Shown: in pieces, positions 35,219 to 43,841 of the stretch
Layout of the letters: each line of letters begins with the position of its first letter
Position numbering within the stretch: the first letter of the stretch is position 1
From: CAYUNW01 sp964446235
GTDB lineage: Bacteria; Patescibacteriota; Microgenomatia; 2-02-FULL-39-11
DNA length: 64,000 nt
Assembly (NCBI GenBank): GCA_964446235.1
Contig: CAYUNW010000004.1
Coordinates: 19,777-83,776 of the forward strand
Reading direction: 5' to 3'
Program-made: the position numbers and the translations under genes
The notes under the pieces: generated by a model
Seen by the model: only the letters and a program-made list of their open reading frames with translations
Databases searched by the model: none
What the model was told of the DNA's origin: nothing

Positions 35219-35581
35219 ATGTTGGATCTTAACCATCTATTAATTTTTTCAGAAAATCCTAAAAAACTTGGAGAATTCTATAAAAAAATTCTTAATAAAG
35301 ATTACGATTGGACTGGAGGAGATTTTTTCGGTTTTTCCGCCGGTTCAAGTTGGATAGGATTTGGACCGCACAATAAAGTTAAAGGTAAAAATAATCAACC
35401 TGAAAGAATAATAATAAATTTTCAAACAAATGATGTAGAGAATGAATTCATCAGAATAAAAAATTTGGGCGCTAAAGTAATTGCCAAACCGTATCATCCA
35501 AAAGAAAGTCCTGATATGATTTTAGCAACTCTTGAAGATCCGGATGGTAATTATTTTCAATTGGCGTCCCCGATGAAATAA
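35219..35581 (+). CDS. VOC/glyoxalase-fold family protein
   Basis: The 120-residue protein shows the paired beta-alpha-beta-beta-beta modules of the vicinal oxygen chelate superfamily: NHLLIFSENPKKLGEFYKK at the start, and LATLEDPDGNYFQLASP at the end with the metal-ligand Glu/Asp region. Substrate cannot be predicted; members act in detoxification or dioxygenation. Confidence 0.85.
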   Translation: MLDLNHLLIFSENPKKLGEFYKKILNKDYDWTGGDFFGFSAGSSWIGFGPHNKVKGKNNQPERIIINFQTNDVENEFIRIKNLGAKVIAKPYHPKESPDMILATLEDPDGNYFQLASPMK

Positions 35582-35606
35582 ATTTAAATAGATTTTAAGT
35601 CGATTA

Positions 35607-36101
35607 TTATTTTAACCATTCAATGAAGTCACAACCGGTAGCGCTTCGCGTCTGAGGATCCCAGGAATTGGTCGAGCATTTTTTCATTCTTTTACCGCTT
35701 GATGATGTATAAATAACCAAATTATTTCCGCACTTGGGACATTTTTCATCCAGCTGTTCTATAGTTCCTTTTACCCATTCAATATAATCACAACCTCCTG
35801 CAGTTTTCGTATTCGGATCCCAAGTGGCTGTAGAACATTTTTTCATTTTTTTGTTAAATCTGGTCATAGTCAATACCAAGTTTGAACCGCACTTGGGACA
35901 TTTTTCATCCAGATTTTGAGGTTCAAAAGGTAACCATTTTACATAATCACAACCTTCATTTTTTCTGGTCTCTTCATTCCATTTACCGTTGGAACACCTT
36001 TTAAGTTTGCGACCGGATTTGGTTGTTACTTCTTCTCCTAAAGTACTTCCGCATTTGGGGCAAATATCATCTGTTTCAACTGTTTTTTCATTATTACTCA
36101 T
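35607..36101 (-). CDS. Protein with three tandem topoisomerase-type zinc ribbons
   Basis: The 164-residue protein consists of three near-identical units of about 50 residues. Each has CPKCGS or CPKCGN, a strand, a KKCS or KRCS and a final GCDY or GCDF followed by I/V-x-W (four cysteines each, twelve in total). They resemble the C4 zinc-finger domains at the end of bacterial DNA topoisomerase I, but here they stand alone. Nucleic-acid binding is likely. The best-matching units are separated by E/D-x-LDEKCPKCG linkers. Confidence 0.8.
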   Translation of the reverse strand: MSNNEKTVETDDICPKCGSTLGEEVTTKSGRKLKRCSNGKWNEETRKNEGCDYVKWLPFEPQNLDEKCPKCGSNLVLTMTRFNKKMKKCSTATWDPNTKTAGGCDYIEWVKGTIEQLDEKCPKCGNNLVIYTSSSGKRMKKCSTNSWDPQTRSATGCDFIEWLK

Positions 36102-36193
36102 GTTTTTCCTCCTTAATATTTATTCTATTTATCTAATATATCTGTTTTTTGAATATCTAGCAATGAATAGTAATTTCTATTTAATTTTATAGT

Positions 36194-37351
36194 CTATCTA
36201 AATATTTTTGGATTTACTCTGATAATTTTATCATCAGAAGATCTTATTTCTCCCCTACCATCACGGTTACTTGTTGTTATATACAGATATCCGTCTGGAC
36301 CAAGTTTCACTTCTCGAATCCTACCAAATTCTTTCTTAAAATGAGCTTTTAAGGAAAGGTTGTTTAAAGAATTTATCCTAGCTTCATAAAGCGCTTCCCC
36401 TCTAAGTCCGCCAAAAAATAGGCTTCCATCGAAATACTCAAGAGAAGCCGGAGCCCAAGTATCCTCTTCACCAGACTGTATAACTGCCGAAGTAATACCC
36501 GCTCCTTTTTCTCGCCCGATAAAACCAGGCCAACCGTAATTTGCTCCTTTGATAATCAAATTTATCTCATCAAAGCCGGTATTTGTTCCTGAAGGACCAT
36601 GTTCACTGGACCATAAATTTCCCTGATTGTCCCAAGTGATTCCTTGAGGATTTCTATGTCCGTATGAATAAACTTCATTTCCAAATGGATTATCCAAAAC
36701 TGGCTTTCCTTCATCAGTTACACGCAGTATTTTTCCGTTTAAACTGTTTTTGTTTTGAGACAAATCTTCCCTGGTAGCATCTCCCGTTGTGATATAAAGA
36801 TACCCATCGGGACCGAATCTTATTCTGCCTCCATCATGATATATTGCTCCGTCTATTTTTGAAAGTAACACCTTTTTTTCTACAAAAGTATCCTTTTCTA
36901 GCTTGTATCTTTCCACTTGATTTTCAATGTTTGTTCCATTCTCTAAGGTCACCATCAGATAAACAAGTTTGTTCTGCTCAAACTGGGGATGAAGCGTTAG
37001 TCCCATAAGTCCGGCTTCGCCTTTTTTATAGACACCGGATAGTTCTTCTATAGTTTTTGTTTCGTTTCCGACTCTAATTATTCTTCCGTTCCGCTCGGTA
37101 ACTAATAAATCTCCTTCGGGTAAAAACTCTATCGACCAAGGGACGTCAAGATTTTCGGCTATAACCTCTATGTCCTTCATGTCCTTTTTTGGTGTGACGA
37201 TATTAATATTTTTTCTATCTTCAAAAGGGATACTTTCTTTTGGATGAAAGATTCTATTATCAAAGGTGTTATTAAAAAATACTTTTGCAACTGCAAAAAT
37301 TAAAAAAACAATAAGGACAAAAGTGAAAATCTTGATTTTATTTATATTCAT
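36194..37351 (-). CDS. PQQ-dependent aldose sugar dehydrogenase-like beta-propeller protein
   Basis: The 385-residue protein has an N-terminal signal anchor (residues 7-27) and a GDH-B/YliI-like propeller: NLDVPWSIEFLPEGDLLVTE, then GLMGLTLHPQF, HDGGRIRFGPDGYLYITTG, YGHRNPQGITWD, WSSEHGPSG and NYGWPGF. The residues that bind PQQ and calcium in YliI-like enzymes appear kept. PQQ synthesis genes are not in the window, so the cofactor would have to be external, or the protein may bind a different ligand. Confidence 0.85.
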   Translation of the reverse strand: MNINKIKIFTFVLIVFLIFAVAKVFFNNTFDNRIFHPKESIPFEDRKNINIVTPKKDMKDIEVIAENLDVPWSIEFLPEGDLLVTERNGRIIRVGNETKTIEELSGVYKKGEAGLMGLTLHPQFEQNKLVYLMVTLENGTNIENQVERYKLEKDTFVEKKVLLSKIDGAIYHDGGRIRFGPDGYLYITTGDATREDLSQNKNSLNGKILRVTDEGKPVLDNPFGNEVYSYGHRNPQGITWDNQGNLWSSEHGPSGTNTGFDEINLIIKGANYGWPGFIGREKGAGITSAVIQSGEEDTWAPASLEYFDGSLFFGGLRGEALYEARINSLNNLSLKAHFKKEFGRIREVKLGPDGYLYITTSNRDGRGEIRSSDDKIIRVNPKIFR

Positions 37352-37470
37352 CTCTTTTGATGATTATACATGAAAAATATTTTGTGACTACCTGAAAGGT
37401 CAAACCCAATCAGACTTGAATATAGCTAACATATATGAAATATTTAATATTAGAGAGGGGGTGATCGATA

Positions 37471-37635
37471 ATGAAAAAAATACTGATATTAGCAATTTTT
37501 GTTTGCTTAACTCCTCTCAATCCACTGCAACCTCTTGAAAAACTAGAACCATTAGAACCATATGAAAAACTACCGAAGTTGCAAAAACTTGAACCACTAA
37601 ATAAACTGCAACCTTTTGAATGTAATTGTGATTAA
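37471..37635 (+). CDS. 54-residue secreted peptide with a Leu/Pro/Glu/Lys repeat
   Basis: A strong SD (GAGGGGGTGA) precedes ATG 37471. The product has a hydrophobic N-terminal segment (MKKILILAIFVCL). An imperfect repeat follows, built on PL-x-KLEPL-type units: PLQPLEKLEPLEP, then YEKLPKLQKLEPLNKLQPF. It ends in CNCD. The repeat has hydrophobics spaced every three to four residues with prolines, so it is not a simple helix. I recognise no family. It occupies the otherwise empty 37352-37731 interval, in which the stretch upstream (37352-37470) shows only AT-rich promoter-like sequence. Confidence 0.6.
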   Translation: MKKILILAIFVCLTPLNPLQPLEKLEPLEPYEKLPKLQKLEPLNKLQPFECNCD

Positions 37636-37731
37636 AAGATAAATTACCGACAGCAATCTGAGGTTAATTTTAAAATTTTCAAATCATTTTTTCAGATAGT
37701 TTATAATATAAGATAAGGAGGTTTAAATATT

Positions 37732-38112
37732 ATGAATAATTTTCATCTCAATATCGAAAACGAAACTCTGGAAAATACCAATTTCCGGAAGGTTATTTTT
37801 ACCGGTAAATATCAACAGTTGGTGGTTATGTGTTTAAAACCAAATGAAGAAATCGGTACGGAAATTCATGATACTGTTGATCAGTTTTTTCGAGTTGAAC
37901 AGGGACAGGCAAAAGTTTTGACAAATGGAGAAGAATTTACGGTCGGTGAAGATGATGTTTTTATAGTTACTGCCGGTAAACAACATAATGTCATCAATTC
38001 CGGTTCGGTGGATTTGAAACTTTATACGATTTATGCTCCGCCAAATCATCCAGATGGAACAATACACTCAACAAAAGCGGAAGCTGATGAGTACGAAAAG
38101 ACTCATCATTAA
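37732..38112 (+). CDS. Cupin-domain protein
   Basis: The 126-residue protein is a single cupin. Motif 1 is GTEIHDTVDQFFRVEQGQAKV; motif 2 is TAGKQHNVINSGSVDLKLYTI; it ends in APPNHPDGTIHSTKAEADEYE. The metal ligands would be His and Glu in motif 1 and His in motif 2. This pattern occurs in cupins annotated as mannose-6-phosphate-isomerase-like. Substrate unknown. A good SD (AAGGAGG) is present. Confidence 0.88.
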   Translation: MNNFHLNIENETLENTNFRKVIFTGKYQQLVVMCLKPNEEIGTEIHDTVDQFFRVEQGQAKVLTNGEEFTVGEDDVFIVTAGKQHNVINSGSVDLKLYTIYAPPNHPDGTIHSTKAEADEYEKTHH

Positions 38113-38248
38113 CTTATCATTAACTTACGCATAATATACTTTTTCCAGGTAATCCAGCTTGGTTATTGGAATTACGTTCTATAAAAAAACAGTATTGTTT
38201 TATATTATATTTAAGATTTTTTGAAAAATACTCATAAAAATATAATAT

Positions 38249-38256
38249 GGTATATT
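38249..38256 (+). promoter_or_regulatory. Extended -10 promoter of the GTPase-CysD operon
   Basis: TG-G-TATATT (hexamer 38251-38256) lies 15 nt before the ATG at 38272. No SD is visible, and the leader would be about 9 nt. No convincing -35 was found. The interval 38113-38248 shows no gene. Confidence 0.45.
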
Positions 38257-38271
38257 ACTTAAGCGAATATT

Positions 38272-39582
38272 ATGAAAAGTAAACATTTCGTACTTTTAGG
38301 TCATCTTGACCACGGCAAATCTACACTAATCGGCAGGCTACTTTGGGATTTGGGAAAAATCGATAAAAATACCAAAAGTTATCTCATGGAAATCGGTTCA
38401 AAAAACAACCGCCATTTTGCCTATGTATTGGATTTCAAACAGGAAGAAAGAACAAGAGGAATAACAATAGATGTCGGACATAACAAGCTTATAATTGATG
38501 GGTACTCTTTTACATTTTCAGATGCTCCAGGACACCAAGTATTCCGAAACAAAATAGATTCTGCAATAAAAGAATCTAATGCGGCTATTATCTGTTTGGC
38601 TGCAGACGATAAAATTACCGATGAACTCAAAAAAAGCATCTTATATGCCCATAAGAATAAAATTACTGATTTTATTGTTTGTATAACTAAGATGGATTTA
38701 GTCAAATATAAAAATGTAATCTTTGAAAAATTATCAAGTCAAATATTACCTTTGCTAAAAAAAAGTTCATCACTGCAATTTATACCTACTTCTGCCCTAA
38801 AAGGCGACAATATAACAAAATCGTCAAAAAAAATGCCTTGGTATCAAGGTGTAACACTAATAGAAAGTTTTAAAAATGCCAATACAAAAGAAAATTCCGT
38901 CAATGATTTGGTTAGACAATCCAAAGAAATTTTTAAAAAAGCAGAAAAAACTTTCCGTCATCCAGTGATGTTATGGGCAGGTGGTAAAGACTCAACTGCT
39001 ATGCTGGCTATAGCCAAAGAATTATATCCGAAAAAACTTCCATTCCCTCTACTTTTTATCGATACAACTTATAAATTCAGCGAAACATACGATTTTATCA
39101 ACTTACTCCAAAAAAAATGGAAATTAAATCTTTTAAGAATCACAAACAAAGAAGCATTGGAAAAAGGCGTCAATCCCTGGTCTGTGAACCACTTTACCTA
39201 TTGCCATGAATTAAAAACAAAACCTTTAAAAAAAACAATAAATGATGAAGGGTATGACGGCGCTTATGTTGCTATCCGCTGGGATGAACATGGAATCAGA
39301 GGCAAAGAACAGTATTTTTCCAAAAGAACTGACCCGCCACATTACCGTATCCACCCGATGCTACATTGGTCGGAAAGTGAAATATGGCAATATATTAAAT
39401 CCGAAAAGATACCGTATAATTCCCTATACGATAAAGAGGAGCATAACGGACTAGTCTACAGAAGTATTGGATGTTGGCCTTTTACCAAACCTATCCCAAA
39501 AGAAGGAGCAGATGAACGTTCAGGTAGAGAAGTTGATAAAGAGCGTCTGATGGAAAGTTTACGTTCTCTTGGATATATGTGA
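38272..39582 (+). CDS. Fusion of CysN-like GTPase domain and CysD-like ATP sulfurylase subunit
   Basis: This is a 436-residue single chain. Residues 1-200 are a translation-factor-type GTPase: G1 GHLDHGKST (10-18), G2 RTRGIT (60-65), G3 DAPGH (84-88), G4 TKMD (139-142), G5-like TSALKG. The beta-barrel domains 2 and 3 of CysN are missing. Residues about 205-436 are CysD-like: PP-loop WAGGKDST (235-242), VAIRWDEHGIRGKEQYFS in place of the CysD GGARRDEEKSR region, HPMLHWSESEIWQYI, and RSIGCWPFTKPI (CysD RTLGCYPLT). Predicted reaction: ATP and sulfate to adenylyl sulfate, driven by GTP. The order is inverted relative to usual separate cysD-cysN. It heads a nine-kilobase operon and no APS kinase or reductase lies nearby. 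Confidence 0.85.
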   Translation: MKSKHFVLLGHLDHGKSTLIGRLLWDLGKIDKNTKSYLMEIGSKNNRHFAYVLDFKQEERTRGITIDVGHNKLIIDGYSFTFSDAPGHQVFRNKIDSAIKESNAAIICLAADDKITDELKKSILYAHKNKITDFIVCITKMDLVKYKNVIFEKLSSQILPLLKKSSSLQFIPTSALKGDNITKSSKKMPWYQGVTLIESFKNANTKENSVNDLVRQSKEIFKKAEKTFRHPVMLWAGGKDSTAMLAIAKELYPKKLPFPLLFIDTTYKFSETYDFINLLQKKWKLNLLRITNKEALEKGVNPWSVNHFTYCHELKTKPLKKTINDEGYDGAYVAIRWDEHGIRGKEQYFSKRTDPPHYRIHPMLHWSESEIWQYIKSEKIPYNSLYDKEEHNGLVYRSIGCWPFTKPIPKEGADERSGREVDKERLMESLRSLGYM

Positions 39583-39585
39583 ATT

Positions 39586-41580
39586 ATGTTTATACTTCTT
39601 TCGAAAAATTTTTTTCAGAATAAAATTTTATTAAAAATTACCTTAATTTCAGCTCTCCTTTCCGGTTTTTTGTTTGCGATTTACGATCTAAGCTTTTTTA
39701 TCTTATCCAATAATATTCCGCTTTTTAATTTTTGGGATTTTATCAAATTAACCTCTTTACCATTTGGATTTTACATTTTAATCGCTCTTATTATTTATCC
39801 TTTATTTTCGATATTTAATCACTTCATGTTCCAACTTTCCGGGTTGGAAATGTCCCCAAAAAAAGAAGCGTCTTTATTTTTTGCATTCTCAGTTTTTCTG
39901 ACAACTGCTAAGATTATAGACAGTGCTATACAACAAGGGGCAAATACACGGAAAATCAGCTTACCAATTGCTATTGTTATCGCATCTATAATTGCTTTTT
40001 TTTGTTATCAGAAATTAAGGAAATTTTTTCAAAAAAGAAGCACAACGGCACTAGGAAAATTAATATTCTCCTTTTCCGGATTGTTATTCACAGTATGGCT
40101 TTTTATGGTATGGTTTTTATATAAAGCCGATTATCCTCCAATACAAAAATCAGAACTCGTTGATAAAATAAATATCGAGCAAAAACCGAATATCATTTTG
40201 ATTATCTTGGATACTGTGAGAGCGGATCATTTATCCTCATATGGTTACAATAGACAAACAACTCCTAATATTGACACTTTTTCCGAACAAGGAGTTTTGT
40301 ATACAAATGCAATTTCACAAGCTCCTTGGACATTACCCTCACATGCTTCCTTACTTACCGGTCTATACCCCAGACAACATGGAGCAGATGGAAGATGGTT
40401 ATGGCTTGATAATAATTTTTCAACATTACCGGAAATATTAAGTGACAACGGATACTATACAATAGGAATATCCAATAATCACAATTTTCATGTAAATACG
40501 AATTTACATCAGGGATTTGACAAATTTATATACACAAAAAGTTATCATTATAATTCATCAAATTTCTTTCTGACAAAAGTATTAAAAGACTTTTACGCAC
40601 TTAGCAAATCGGAAAAAATCAAAAATCTTATCTCTGACATTACTTATTTCTTTTCCAGTAAAAATATAAACAAGGACTACGGAGCTTTGTTTACAAATAA
40701 AGTTGCCAAAGATTATTTAAACTATTTAAATAACTCCAAAGTCCCCGTTTTTTTAATGATGAATTATATGGAAGCCCACACTCCTCTTGGTGAAACTGCT
40801 GATAAAACTCTTTATCTTAAAGATTTAAATGTCTCACTCCGCGAAGCAAAAAGGTTAAGTGTAAAAGTTGACAGTGATTTAATAAAAACTTTCACTGGTG
40901 AGTGGAAACTTACTGAAAGAGAAATACAGATTATACATGCACTTTATGACGCTGATTTACACTATTTGGACGAAAGAATTGGTGAGTTAATTAACTATTT
41001 AAAAGACATGAATTTGTTCGATAATTCCATGATCATAATTACTTCAGACCACGGGGAAAATTTAGGCGACCACGGTATCCTTGCTCATGAATATGATATA
41101 CATCGATCGTTAGTACATGTCCCCTTAATAATTTATTATCCAAAATTTTTTCAAGCAAATTCTGTTATTGACAATATTACAGAAACAAAAGATATCTTTC
41201 CTACGGTCCTGGACATAGCTGGAATACAAAACCTAGAAAATGGTGAACTTTTAAAATATAGTCTCAGAAACAACTTCAAAAGAAATTTTGTTTTGTCTGA
41301 AAATGCAATCGGTGACCTATTCAGTACCGTAAAAAATACATTGGTAAAAAATCCCACCTTGGACCAAAGAGTGATTACCGGAGAATGGCTAAATATTCAA
41401 AATAATGAATTAGAGTTTATCTCTAATATTTTGGGTGATAAACTTTATGACATAACTACCGATCCAAACGAATTAAATAATGTTGTTGATATCTATCCGC
41501 AAAAAACAAAAGAAATGAAAGAAAAATTAAATCAACGTCTAAGAGAAATAGGTTCATATTGGTTTGACTATAATCATTAA
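39586..41580 (+). CDS. Membrane-anchored sulfatase-like (alkaline phosphatase superfamily) enzyme, paralogue 1
   Basis: The 664-residue protein has about five N-terminal membrane helices (to residue ~185) and an extracytoplasmic AlkP-superfamily domain. Metal motifs are IILIILDTVRADH (about 203) and TSDHGENLGDHG near the C-terminus. At the nucleophile position the sequence is WTLPSHASLLTG with Thr249, not the Cys or Ser of formylglycine sulfatases. A threonine nucleophile is known in LtaS-like phosphoglycerol and phosphoethanolamine transferases, so a transferase or phosphodiesterase is more likely than a sulfatase. It starts 3 nt after the GTPase-CysD gene. Confidence 0.82.
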   Translation: MFILLSKNFFQNKILLKITLISALLSGFLFAIYDLSFFILSNNIPLFNFWDFIKLTSLPFGFYILIALIIYPLFSIFNHFMFQLSGLEMSPKKEASLFFAFSVFLTTAKIIDSAIQQGANTRKISLPIAIVIASIIAFFCYQKLRKFFQKRSTTALGKLIFSFSGLLFTVWLFMVWFLYKADYPPIQKSELVDKINIEQKPNIILIILDTVRADHLSSYGYNRQTTPNIDTFSEQGVLYTNAISQAPWTLPSHASLLTGLYPRQHGADGRWLWLDNNFSTLPEILSDNGYYTIGISNNHNFHVNTNLHQGFDKFIYTKSYHYNSSNFFLTKVLKDFYALSKSEKIKNLISDITYFFSSKNINKDYGALFTNKVAKDYLNYLNNSKVPVFLMMNYMEAHTPLGETADKTLYLKDLNVSLREAKRLSVKVDSDLIKTFTGEWKLTEREIQIIHALYDADLHYLDERIGELINYLKDMNLFDNSMIIITSDHGENLGDHGILAHEYDIHRSLVHVPLIIYYPKFFQANSVIDNITETKDIFPTVLDIAGIQNLENGELLKYSLRNNFKRNFVLSENAIGDLFSTVKNTLVKNPTLDQRVITGEWLNIQNNELEFISNILGDKLYDITTDPNELNNVVDIYPQKTKEMKEKLNQRLREIGSYWFDYNH

Positions 41581-41609
41581 TCATTCACTAATATGCATAT
41601 ATTAAAATA

Positions 41610-43574
41610 ATGAGAAGTTTAAAAATAAAAAAAATTTTATTGGTTACTTCATTAATCTCTGCTTTAACCGCCGGTAGTATTTTTGCATATTATGATATCA
41701 GTTTTTATATCATCACTTCCAAAACTTTCTTTTTTGGCTTCTATGAATATTTTATTACTGTATTTATTCCGCTTATGTCATATGTAATTCTTGCTTTAGT
41801 TTTCTTTCCATTTATGTCTTTGGTCTTTTTGGTTTTTTTAAAAATTAGTGGATATAAATTTTCCGAAATCAAAATATCAATCCTATTTTTTTCAATTAGT
41901 ATATTGTTTCTTTCTTTAAAAATTCTTGACAGTATTATCTGGCAAAGTACGTTCTCCAGAATTTATAGTATTCCGATAGCCATTATGCTGGCATCTATCA
42001 TTGCTCATTATTTTTATTATTTGACCAATAACTTAACGGAAAAATTAGGATTTTTTAAGTCTATAAAAATATTTCTTATTTTATATCTTTTGTTTTTCAT
42101 TCTAATAAACTCGTTTTTGTTTTATAAATATAAAGCCGCGTATCCAACGCCTGATATCGACTTTATCAATAATCAAAATAATAATCATTCTATAAAACCA
42201 AACATTATACTGCTTATTCTTGATACGGCCAGAACAGATCATTTTCCAGTTTACGGATACGAAAGAAATACAACACCAAATATCGATGCTTTTGCTAAAA
42301 AAAGTGCGCTTTTTCAAAATGCGGTATCACAAGCTCCTTGGACTTTACCCTCACACGCTTCGATGCTAACCGGACTCTATCCAAGACAACATGGGGCAGA
42401 CGGCAGATGGGAATGGTTGGACTATAATTTTGATACTTTAGCAGAAATATTGAAAAAAAATTTTTATTATACTGTCGCAATTTCAAATAATGAATATTTC
42501 TCCGAGAAAACAAATTTAAATCAGGGTTTTGATAAATTTATTTTTGTCAAAAACTATTCACAGACAAAAGCAAGTCTTTTTTTGGTCAAACTTCTTACTG
42601 ATATAAAATCAATACTTGAAGAAGATTTCCAAAAAAATCTGATTTCTGATATTGCCAATTTCATTTCAGCAAAAGGTTTTAGAAAAGATTATAGTGCCTC
42701 TTTCACAAATGAAATTGCCTATTCATACCTAGACGAATTTAGTAGAACCTCTACACCATTTTTTTTAATGATTAACTATATGGAAACCCACAATCCATTG
42801 GGCGATACACAAAATAAAGATTTATACCTTAAAGAAATAAATGCTTCTTTATATGAAGCTTTAAGGGTAAGTGATCTGGCAAACTCAGGAAGAATTCCGG
42901 CGGTTTTTGAGGAATGGAAAATATCTGACAGGGAAAAGCATATCATGAATGCATTATACGATGGAGATTTGCATTATTTAGATAAAAAAATCGGCGAATT
43001 TATAAGCTTTTTAGAAAAAACTAATTTATTAAATAATTCTTTGGTGATAATCACCTCTGATCATGGAGAAAACTTAGGTGATCATGGAATGCTTGCTCAT
43101 TTATATGACATCAGAAGACCATTAATACACGTCCCGCTTTTATTATACTATCCGAAAATTTTTTCAGAGGGATCAATTATTGAAAAAACTGTAGAAACCA
43201 GAGATATCTTCCCGACAATACTTGAAATAGCAGGTATATCTTATGAAAAATATATAGACCCTAAACCTTACAGTTTAAATTACCGGAATCGCCCTGATAT
43301 TGCCTTTTCTGAATATATTGAAGGCGGTGATTTTGATTTTATACATCCATTGCTTTCAAATAATCCAAATAGAAATCAAATGATTATAAAAGGAGAGTGG
43401 TTAAATTTCCATGATGGCGAATATGAATATATCTCGCATTATAATCAGGAATTTCTTTATAATATACATAAAGATCAAAATGAGGATAATAATTTGGCAA
43501 ATCAGGAAATTCAAAAAAAATTAATAATAAAAACAAAATTGGACCAATATTTAGATAATATTGTCACTTATTGA
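41610..43574 (+). CDS. Membrane-anchored sulfatase-like enzyme, paralogue 2
   Basis: The 654-residue protein has the same layout as the preceding gene: membrane helices to about residue 175, metal motifs LLILDTARTDH and TSDHGENLGDHG, and the nucleophile motif WTLPSHASMLTG with Thr245. GLYPRQHGADGRW is identical between the two, pointing to a local tandem duplication followed by divergence. It lies 29 nt downstream of its paralogue. The two may act on different acceptors or as a heteromer; both are inference. Confidence 0.82.
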   Translation: MRSLKIKKILLVTSLISALTAGSIFAYYDISFYIITSKTFFFGFYEYFITVFIPLMSYVILALVFFPFMSLVFLVFLKISGYKFSEIKISILFFSISILFLSLKILDSIIWQSTFSRIYSIPIAIMLASIIAHYFYYLTNNLTEKLGFFKSIKIFLILYLLFFILINSFLFYKYKAAYPTPDIDFINNQNNNHSIKPNIILLILDTARTDHFPVYGYERNTTPNIDAFAKKSALFQNAVSQAPWTLPSHASMLTGLYPRQHGADGRWEWLDYNFDTLAEILKKNFYYTVAISNNEYFSEKTNLNQGFDKFIFVKNYSQTKASLFLVKLLTDIKSILEEDFQKNLISDIANFISAKGFRKDYSASFTNEIAYSYLDEFSRTSTPFFLMINYMETHNPLGDTQNKDLYLKEINASLYEALRVSDLANSGRIPAVFEEWKISDREKHIMNALYDGDLHYLDKKIGEFISFLEKTNLLNNSLVIITSDHGENLGDHGMLAHLYDIRRPLIHVPLLLYYPKIFSEGSIIEKTVETRDIFPTILEIAGISYEKYIDPKPYSLNYRNRPDIAFSEYIEGGDFDFIHPLLSNNPNRNQMIIKGEWLNFHDGEYEYISHYNQEFLYNIHKDQNEDNNLANQEIQKKLIIKTKLDQYLDNIVTY

Positions 43575-43607
43575 CCAGAGAAAAATTATTGATATTTAAA
43601 ATCTATT

Positions 43608-43841
43608 ATGAAAAATATAATTATTTTTATAGTTTTATTCTTGATTTTCGTTTCTTCATTTTTTTTGTTTGTCCAAAAAACATATGCCTATTTGGATCCG
43701 GGAACCACTGGAAGCGCGTTTTCTTTTTTTTCCGGAATTATTCCTTTTATCCTGTTAATTTTGGGATTTTTAACTTTACCGTTTAGAAGATTGGTGCTTT
43801 TTATTTTAAAAAAAATAAAAAGCGCAAAAAATAAAAAATGA
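43608..43841 (+). CDS. Small two-helix membrane protein with a YLDPGTTGS motif
   Basis: The 77-residue protein has two membrane helices around a conserved loop, YAYLDPGTTGSAFSF. As I recall, very similar small proteins with a YLDPG(T/S)GS loop occur next to alkaline-phosphatase-superfamily genes in diverse bacteria. It overlaps the next AlkP-like gene by 4 nt (ATGA), a strict pairing. A scaffold, substrate-presenting or assembly role is plausible, but none is established to my knowledge. Confidence 0.8.
   Translation: MKNIIIFIVLFLIFVSSFFLFVQKTYAYLDPGTTGSAFSFFSGIIPFILLILGFLTLPFRRLVLFILKKIKSAKNKK

Noticed and set aside
38905..39582. PAPS/APS reductase (CysH) for the C-terminal half of the fusion
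   Set aside because: RSIGCWPFTKPI and the RWDEHGIRGKEQ segment match CysD; the typical CysH C-terminal ECGLH motif is absent.
39586..43574. Formylglycine sulfatases
   Set aside because: The nucleophile position is Thr in both proteins (WTLPSH), so formylglycine cannot form.
43571..43786. Alternative-frame ORF overlapping the YLDPG gene
   Set aside because: It overlaps a gene with a conserved motif and ATGA coupling, and its sequence is Phe/Tyr-rich as in an out-of-frame translation.
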